Part shown: positions 58,936 through 64,000 of the stretch, piece after piece
Numbering within the stretch: the first letter of the stretch is position 1
Layout of the letters: each line of letters begins with the position of its first letter
Assembly: GCF_028473605.1 (NCBI RefSeq)
Contig: NZ_CP097267.1
Span: 1,244,501-1,308,500 of the forward strand
DNA length: 64,000 nucleotides
DNA from: Acidovorax sp. NCPPB 3576
GTDB lineage: Bacteria > Pseudomonadota > Gammaproteobacteria > Burkholderiales > Burkholderiaceae_C
Direction of reading: 5' to 3'
Program-made: the position numbers and the translations under genes
The notes under the pieces: model-generated
Database searches by the model: none
Told to the model about the DNA's origin: nothing
What the model saw: only the letters and a program-made list of their open reading frames with translations

Positions 58936-58941
58936 ATTATA
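58936..58941 (-). promoter_or_regulatory. Possible -10 for the Mth938-like gene
   Basis: TATAAT on the minus strand, about 87 bases upstream of ATG 58849, in the 169-base gap shared with the divergent aminotransferase gene. No convincing -35 at 16-18 bases. Confidence 0.35.
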
Positions 58942-59018
58942 GGTTTCGCCACAGAGGCAATGCCTCCTGGCGGGTCATCGATCCCCGTGTCCGGCTCCGT
59001 TCCCTTTTTCGCCAGCGC

Positions 59019-60248
59019 ATGAAGACCATCCACAAATCCGCGAAGCTCAATAACGTTCTCTACGATGTCCGGGGCCCGATCGTGGACGCGGCCAAGCAGA
59101 TGGAGGACGAGGGGCAGAAGATCATCAAGCTGAACATCGGCAACCTCGCGCCGTTCGGCTTCGACGCCCCCGAAGAGATCCAGCAGGACATGATCCGCAA
59201 CCTGCCCAACTCGGCGGGCTACTCGGACAGCAAGGGCATCTTCGGCGCGCGCAAGGCGGTGATGCACTACAGCCAGCAGCAGGGCGTGGCGGGCGTGACG
59301 CTCGACGACATCTACCTGGGCAACGGCGCGAGCGACCTGATCGGCATGGCCACCAATGCGCTGCTCGACGACGGCGACGAGCTGCTGGTGCCCGCGCCCG
59401 ACTACCCCCTGTGGACGGCCGTCGCCAGCCTGTCGGGCGGCAAGCCCGTGCACTACCTGTGCGACGAGGCCAACGGCTGGATGCCCGACCTGGACGACAT
59501 CCGCGCCAAGATCACGCCGCGGACCAAGGGCCTGGTGGTCATCAACCCCAACAACCCCACGGGTGCGATGTACTCCGACGAACTGCTCAAGGCGCTGGTG
59601 CAGGTCGCCCGCGAGCACGGCCTGGTGCTGCTGGCCGACGAGGTGTACGACAAGGTGCTGTACGACGGCGTCACGCACAGGGCGCTGGCCAGCCTGTCCA
59701 CCGACGTGCTCACGCTCACCTTCAACTCGCTCTCCAAGGCCTACCGCTCGTGCGGCTACCGCGCGGGCTGGATGGTGATCTCGGGCAACAAGGAGGTGGC
59801 CCGCGATTACATCGAGGGCATCAACATGCTCGCCAACATCAAGCTGGGCTCCAACGTGCCCGGCCAGTGGGCCATCCAGACGGCGCTGGGCGGCTACCAG
59901 AGCATCAACGACCTGGTCCGGGAAGGCGGGCGCCTGCGGCGCCAGCGCGACCTGGCCTATGAGCTCATCTCGGCGATCCCGGGCGTGAGCTGCGTGAAAC
60001 CCAAGGCGGCGCTCTACATGTTCCCCCGCCTGGACCCCGCGATGTACCCCATCGCCGACGACCGCCAATTCTTCATGGAGGTGCTGCGCGCCACGCGCGT
60101 GATGCTGGTGCAGGGCTCGGGCTTCAACTACCCCGACCAGCAGCACTTCCGCATCGTGTTCCTGCCGCACGAGGACGATCTGCGCGTGGCCATCGGCCGC
60201 CTGGCGGATTTCCTCTCCAAGTACCGGCAGCAGCACGGCACCGCCTGA
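59019..60248 (+). CDS. alaA: PLP-dependent aminotransferase, AlaA family
   Basis: A 409-residue fold-type I aminotransferase. The PLP lysine lies in FNSLSKAYRSCGYRAGW, and NPNNPTGAMYS and LADEVYDKVLYD are conserved. The N-terminus MKTIHKSAKLNNVLYDVRGPI and strong similarity to E. coli AlaA/YfbQ suggest glutamate-pyruvate transamination. It precedes hom and thrC, an arrangement common in betaproteobacteria, so a role linked to the aspartate family is possible. Confidence 0.88.
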   Translation: MKTIHKSAKLNNVLYDVRGPIVDAAKQMEDEGQKIIKLNIGNLAPFGFDAPEEIQQDMIRNLPNSAGYSDSKGIFGARKAVMHYSQQQGVAGVTLDDIYLGNGASDLIGMATNALLDDGDELLVPAPDYPLWTAVASLSGGKPVHYLCDEANGWMPDLDDIRAKITPRTKGLVVINPNNPTGAMYSDELLKALVQVAREHGLVLLADEVYDKVLYDGVTHRALASLSTDVLTLTFNSLSKAYRSCGYRAGWMVISGNKEVARDYIEGINMLANIKLGSNVPGQWAIQTALGGYQSINDLVREGGRLRRQRDLAYELISAIPGVSCVKPKAALYMFPRLDPAMYPIADDRQFFMEVLRATRVMLVQGSGFNYPDQQHFRIVFLPHEDDLRVAIGRLADFLSKYRQQHGTA

Positions 60249-60259
60249 TCCTGTACTCC

Positions 60260-60308
60260 TATTTTCATAGCTGCCAGCGCATATCCATCTAGCGCTGCAG
60301 TGCAATTT
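60260..60308. repeat. Dispersed hairpin repeat before hom
   Basis: catagctgCCAGCGC (60274-60280), atatccatcta, then GCGCTG (60292-60297) and a degenerate short arm. The central atatccatc is shared with the copy at 16019-16062. It separates alaA and hom. Confidence 0.6.
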
Positions 60309-60324
60309 GACTGGTAATTCGATC

Positions 60325-61683
60325 ATGAAACCGATCCAAGTGGGCCTGCTGGGCATTGGCACCGTCGGCAGCGGCGTCTTCAACGTGCTGCAACGCAACC
60401 AGGAAGAAATCCGCCGCCGCGCCGGCCGTGGCATCGAGATCGCCATGGTGGCTGACCTCGACGCGGCCCGCGCCAAGACCGTCGTGGGTGACACCGCCCA
60501 GGTGGTGAGCGATGCGCGCGCCGTCATCGCCAACCCCGACATCGACATCGTGGTCGAGCTGATCGGCGGCTACGGCATTGCCAAGGCCCTGGTGCTGGAG
60601 GCCATCGCCGCCGGCAAGCACGTGGTCACCGCCAACAAGGCGCTGCTGGCCGTGCACGGCACCGAGATCTTCGCGGCCGCGTCGGCCAAGGGCGTGATGG
60701 TGGCTTTCGAGGCTGCCGTGGCCGGGGGCATCCCGATCATCAAGGCGCTGCGCGAAGGGCTCACCGCCAACCGCATCCAGTGGATCGCCGGCATCATCAA
60801 CGGCACCACCAATTTCATCCTGTCGGAGATGCGCGACAAGGGCCTGGACTTCGACGTGGTGCTGAAAGAGGCGCAGCGTCTGGGCTATGCCGAGGCCGAC
60901 CCGACCTTCGACATCGAAGGCGTGGACGCCGCGCACAAGGCCACCATCATGTCGGCCATCGCCTTCGGCATCCCGGTGCAGTTCGACAAGGCCTATGTGG
61001 AAGGCATCACCAAGCTCGGCGCGGTCGATATCCGCTATGCCGAGCAACTCGGTTACCGCATCAAGCTGCTGGGCATCGCGAAGCGCCGCCAGGGCGACGC
61101 GGCCAAGCGCCTCTCTGACGGCGTGGAGCTGCGGGTGCACCCCACGCTCGTGCCCGCGAAGCGCCTGATCGCCAACGTGGAAGGCGCGATGAACGCCGTG
61201 GTCGTGCAGGGCGATGCCGTGGGCACCACGCTGTACTACGGCAAGGGCGCCGGCAGCGAGCCCACGGCCAGCGCCGTGATCGCCGATCTGGTGGACATCA
61301 CCCGGCTGGCTTCGGCCGACCCCGAGCACCGCGTGCCGCACCTGGCCTTCCAGTCGCACACGCTCGACCAGGCCATGGGCACGCTGCCCGTGCTGCCCAT
61401 GAGCGAGGTCGTCACCAGCTACTACCTGCGCCTGCGCGTGGCCGACGAGGCCGGCGTGCTGGCCAAGGTCACGGGCCTGCTCGCCACGGCCGGCATCAGC
61501 ATCGACGCGGTGCTGCAGCGCGAGGCCGACGAGGTGGGCGGCGAAGGTTCCACGCACACCGACCTCATCATCCTCACGCACGACACGCGCGAGGGCACGA
61601 TGAACGACGCCATCGCGCAGATGCAGGCGCTGCCCACGGTGCTGGGCCCCATCACGCGCATCCGCAAGGAGGAGCTGAACTGA
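60325..61683 (+). CDS. hom: Homoserine dehydrogenase
   Basis: A 452-residue enzyme that reduces aspartate semialdehyde (from Asd, 42698) to homoserine. GLLGIGTVGSG is the NAD(P) site, INGTTNFILSEM and AEADPTFDIEGVDAAHK form the active site, and a C-terminal ACT domain (YYLRLRVADEAGVLAKV) probably binds threonine for feedback control. ATG 60325 gives the family start; a TTG 18 bases earlier is possible. thrC follows with a one-base overlap. Confidence 0.95.
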   Translation: MKPIQVGLLGIGTVGSGVFNVLQRNQEEIRRRAGRGIEIAMVADLDAARAKTVVGDTAQVVSDARAVIANPDIDIVVELIGGYGIAKALVLEAIAAGKHVVTANKALLAVHGTEIFAAASAKGVMVAFEAAVAGGIPIIKALREGLTANRIQWIAGIINGTTNFILSEMRDKGLDFDVVLKEAQRLGYAEADPTFDIEGVDAAHKATIMSAIAFGIPVQFDKAYVEGITKLGAVDIRYAEQLGYRIKLLGIAKRRQGDAAKRLSDGVELRVHPTLVPAKRLIANVEGAMNAVVVQGDAVGTTLYYGKGAGSEPTASAVIADLVDITRLASADPEHRVPHLAFQSHTLDQAMGTLPVLPMSEVVTSYYLRLRVADEAGVLAKVTGLLATAGISIDAVLQREADEVGGEGSTHTDLIILTHDTREGTMNDAIAQMQALPTVLGPITRIRKEELN

Positions 61684-63110
61684 TGCTGTACGTCTCGACA
61701 CGCGGCCACGCAGACCGCAAGCATTTCTGCGACATCCTGCTGGAGGGCCTCGCGCCCGATGGGGGCCTGTACCTGCCCGAGCGCTACCCGCAGATCGACG
61801 ACGCGGCGCTCACTCGCCTGCGAAAGGCCTACCACGAGCAGGGCTACGCGGAACTGGCATTCCAGATCCTGTCGCTCTACATCGACGACATTCCCGCGGC
61901 GGATCTCAAGCGCCTGTGCGAGAAGACGTACACGGCCGAAGTGTTCGGCACCGGCGAGATCGTGCCGCTGCGCCATCTGGAAAACAGCCTGTGGCTGGAA
62001 GCCCTGTCCAACGGCCCCACGCTGGCCTTCAAGGACATGGCGATGCAGCTGCTGGGCAACCTGTTCGAATACGAACTGGCGCGCCGCGGCGAAACGCTCA
62101 ACATCCTGGGCGCGACCAGCGGCGACACCGGCAGCGCCGCCGAATACGCCATGAAGGGCAAGCAGGGCGTGCGCGTCTTCATGACCAGTCCGCACGGCCG
62201 CATGAGCGCGTTCCAGCAGGCGCAGATGTTCAGTCTGCAAGACGAGAACATCCACAACCTCGCCATCGAGGGCGTGTTCGACGACTGCCAGGACATCGTC
62301 AAGGCCGTGAGCAACGACCTGGCCTTCAAGCGCCAGTACAAGATCGGCACCGTCAATTCGATCAACTGGGCGCGATTGCTGGCGCAGGTGGTGTACTACT
62401 TCGCGGGCTACGTGCAGGCCACCGACACGAACGACCAGAAGGTGAGCTTTACCGTGCCGTCGGGCAACTTCGGCAACGTCTGCGCGGGCCACGTGGCCCG
62501 CATGATGGGCCTGCCGATCGACCAGTTGGTGGTGGCGACGAACGAGAACGACGTGCTGGACGAGTTCTTCCGCACGGGCGTCTATCGCGTGCGCGGCAGC
62601 GCCGACACGCACGAGACCTCCAGCCCGTCGATGGACATCAGCAAGGCGAGCAACTTCGAGCGCTTCGTGTTCGACCTGCTCGGCCGCGATGGCGCCCGCA
62701 CGCAGGCGCTGTTCGGCGAAGCCCTGGCCCGGGACGGCGCGTTCGACCTGAGCGGCGATCCAGCGTTTGCCCAGGCGGCGGGGCGCTATGGCTTCGTGAG
62801 CGGCAAGAGCACGCACGCGGACCGCATCGCGACCATCCGCGACACGTTCCAGCGCTTCGCCGTGACGATCGACACCCACACCGCCGACGGCGTGAAGGTG
62901 GCGCGCGAGCACATCCGTCCCGGCGTGCCGATGCTGGTGCTGGAAACCGCGCTGCCCATCAAGTTCGCCGAGACCATCGTCGAGGCGCTGGGCCACCCGC
63001 CCGAGCGGCCGGCCAAGTTCGAGGGCATCGAGGCGCTGCCCAAGCGCGTGCAGGTCATGCCGGCCGACGTGGTGCTGGTCAAGGCCTACATCAGCCGCCA
63101 CTGCGCCTGA
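61683..63110 (+). CDS. thrC: Threonine synthase
   Basis: A 475-residue PLP enzyme that turns O-phosphohomoserine into threonine. The PLP lysine is in PTLAFKDMAMQLLG, followed by GATSGDTGSAAEYAMKGKQGV and the phosphate-binding VPSGNFGNVCAG. The ATG shares one base with the hom stop (TGATG). No homoserine kinase gene is nearby. Confidence 0.96.
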   Translation: MLYVSTRGHADRKHFCDILLEGLAPDGGLYLPERYPQIDDAALTRLRKAYHEQGYAELAFQILSLYIDDIPAADLKRLCEKTYTAEVFGTGEIVPLRHLENSLWLEALSNGPTLAFKDMAMQLLGNLFEYELARRGETLNILGATSGDTGSAAEYAMKGKQGVRVFMTSPHGRMSAFQQAQMFSLQDENIHNLAIEGVFDDCQDIVKAVSNDLAFKRQYKIGTVNSINWARLLAQVVYYFAGYVQATDTNDQKVSFTVPSGNFGNVCAGHVARMMGLPIDQLVVATNENDVLDEFFRTGVYRVRGSADTHETSSPSMDISKASNFERFVFDLLGRDGARTQALFGEALARDGAFDLSGDPAFAQAAGRYGFVSGKSTHADRIATIRDTFQRFAVTIDTHTADGVKVAREHIRPGVPMLVLETALPIKFAETIVEALGHPPERPAKFEGIEALPKRVQVMPADVVLVKAYISRHCA

Positions 63111-63144
63111 GTCCGTCCAGGCGGGTTTTGTGCCGAATCGGGCC

Positions 63145-63188
63145 GATGCCCTAGTGCTTATTGTTCCTTTTGCTATTGAATTAATAGC
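63145..63188. repeat. Dispersed repeat before mobB
   Basis: gatgccctagtgcttattg, shared with 44315-44333, followed by GCTATT-N5-AATAGC (63172-63177 with 63183-63188). It ends 18 bases before the mobB ATG. Confidence 0.6.
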
Positions 63189-63206
63189 AAAACACAGGAG
63201 TTCGCA

Positions 63207-63764
63207 ATGAAGGTGGTGGGCTTTGCCGGGTTCTCGGGCAGCGGCAAGACCACGCTGATCGAGCGGCTCATTCCCGCGCTGGGCCGGCGCGGGCAGCGGG
63301 TGTCGGTGGTCAAGCACGCGCACCACCGGTTCGACGTCGATCACCCCGGCAAGGACACCTGGCGCCACCGCGAGGCCGGGGCGTTCGAGGTGGTGGCCGC
63401 TTCGGACCGGCGGCTGGTCCTGATGCGCGAGTTCGCCCAGCCCACCGAGCCCGGCGTGCACGGCCTGCTGGCCGAGCTGGACGACCGGGTGGACTGGGCT
63501 CTGGTGGAGGGCTTCAAGGAGTGCGATCTGCCCAAGGTGGAGGTGTGGCGCTCGCCGTCGCCCGACTACGGCGAGCGCAGCGTGCGCTACCCGCACGACC
63601 CGTTCATCGTCGCCGTGGTGACCGATGCCCCCGCCCGCCTGCCCGTGCCCACCGGCCTGCCCGTCTTCGATGGCTGGGCTGGCCCGGTCGATGCCCTGGC
63701 GGACTGGCTGATCGGCCAGGGCCCGCACTTTCACTATGTTCCGCCACCGCCTGGAGTCCGCTGA
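63207..63764 (+). CDS. mobB: Molybdopterin-guanine dinucleotide biosynthesis protein B
   Basis: A 185-residue GTP-binding protein that assists MobA in molybdenum cofactor maturation. The P-loop GFAGFSGSGKTTLIERLIP is near the N-terminus, with VVKHAHHRFDVDHPGKDTWRHREAGA and LVEGFKECDLPKVEVWR typical of the family. caggag precedes the ATG. moeA follows directly. Confidence 0.93.
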   Translation: MKVVGFAGFSGSGKTTLIERLIPALGRRGQRVSVVKHAHHRFDVDHPGKDTWRHREAGAFEVVAASDRRLVLMREFAQPTEPGVHGLLAELDDRVDWALVEGFKECDLPKVEVWRSPSPDYGERSVRYPHDPFIVAVVTDAPARLPVPTGLPVFDGWAGPVDALADWLIGQGPHFHYVPPPPGVR

Positions 63765-64000
63765 ATGCCCGCTGCTGTTGCCGCTGCCGCCCGCCCCCCG
63801 ATGAAACCCCTGGACGAAGCGCTGGCCGATCTGTTGGCCCTGGCCACACCGCTGGCCGGCACCGACACGGTGGACACGTTCGATGCCGATGGCCGTGTGC
63901 TGGCCGTGGCGGCCGTCTCGCCGCTGCAGGTGCCGCCCCATGACAACAGCGCCATGGACGGCTATGCCGTGCGCCGGGCCGACGTGGCCGCGCCCGGGGC
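63765..64000 (+). CDS. moeA: Molybdopterin molybdenumtransferase, N-terminal part
   Basis: The first 78 residues only; the frame runs off the window end. VPPHDNSAMDGYAVR is diagnostic of MoeA, which inserts molybdenum into molybdopterin. The ATG immediately follows the mobB stop; a second in-frame ATG (MKPLDEAL) twelve codons on is a possible start. Confidence 0.92.
   Translation, partial: MPAAVAAAARPPMKPLDEALADLLALATPLAGTDTVDTFDADGRVLAVAAVSPLQVPPHDNSAMDGYAVRRADVAAPG

Overview
The window is a gene-dense, high-GC chromosomal segment from a betaproteobacterium. It most resembles Comamonadaceae, and Acidovorax or a close relative is my best guess. The grounds are gene content and order (rpmF-plsX-fab; rpoE-rseAB-mucD-lepA-lepB-rnc-era-recO-pdxJ-acpS; leuC-leuD-leuB-asd-fimV-truA-trpFBA-accD; grpE-dnaK-dnaJ; rpsF-priB-rpsR-rplI-dnaB) and a dispersed hairpin repeat of a type I associate with that family. 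No database search was possible, so the taxon is an inference. I found no rRNA, tRNA, CRISPR array, transposase or prophage gene.

Layout. 1-5949: the end of a yceD-type gene, rpmF, and the fatty-acid synthesis cluster plsX-fabH-fabD-fabG-acpP-fabF. 6013-10556: the envelope-stress module rpoE-rseA-rseB-mucD. 10557-11006: a long noncoding gap with DnaA-box-like sites, a 27-codon ORF and a hairpin-terminated small-RNA candidate. 11007-19297: lepA, lepB, a DUF4845 gene, rnc, era, recO, pdxJ, acpS and nagZ. 19665-24124: a DUF3300 lipoprotein, an MscS-type channel and lysS. 24200-32490: a surface-glycan locus that makes GDP-L-fucose (gmd, fcl) and carries a GT11 fucosyltransferase, GT2 and GT4 transferases, a flippase, a DUF268 protein and an initiating sugar-phosphate transferase. 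32531-33832: a LON-domain protein and a YggT protein. 33938-48095, minus strand: amino-acid biosynthesis (accD, trpA, trpB, trpF, truA, fimV, asd, leuB, leuD, leuC, a LysR regulator) with two small envelope proteins among the leu genes. 48251-52108: dnaJ, dnaK and grpE behind a consensus sigma-32 promoter. 52328-55375: rpsF-priB-rpsR-rplI and dnaB. 55470-64000: a small membrane protein, a PIN-PhoH ATPase, a Bcp peroxiredoxin, an Mth938-type protein, an AlaA-type aminotransferase, hom-thrC, mobB and the start of moeA.

The point most worth following up is a 33-codon minus-strand ORF just upstream of asd. Its last ten codons contain six Thr and one Ile, and it is followed by mutually exclusive RNA stems. 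This fits an undescribed Thr/Ile-responsive attenuator controlling aspartate-semialdehyde dehydrogenase. Secondary points are the hairpin repeat family, which has also entered coding sequence in era and the LysR gene; the mucD-lepA gap; the fucose glycan locus; and a Bcp lacking the usual resolving cysteine. No obviously new defence or mobile system is visible. Most of the window is ordinary core genome.
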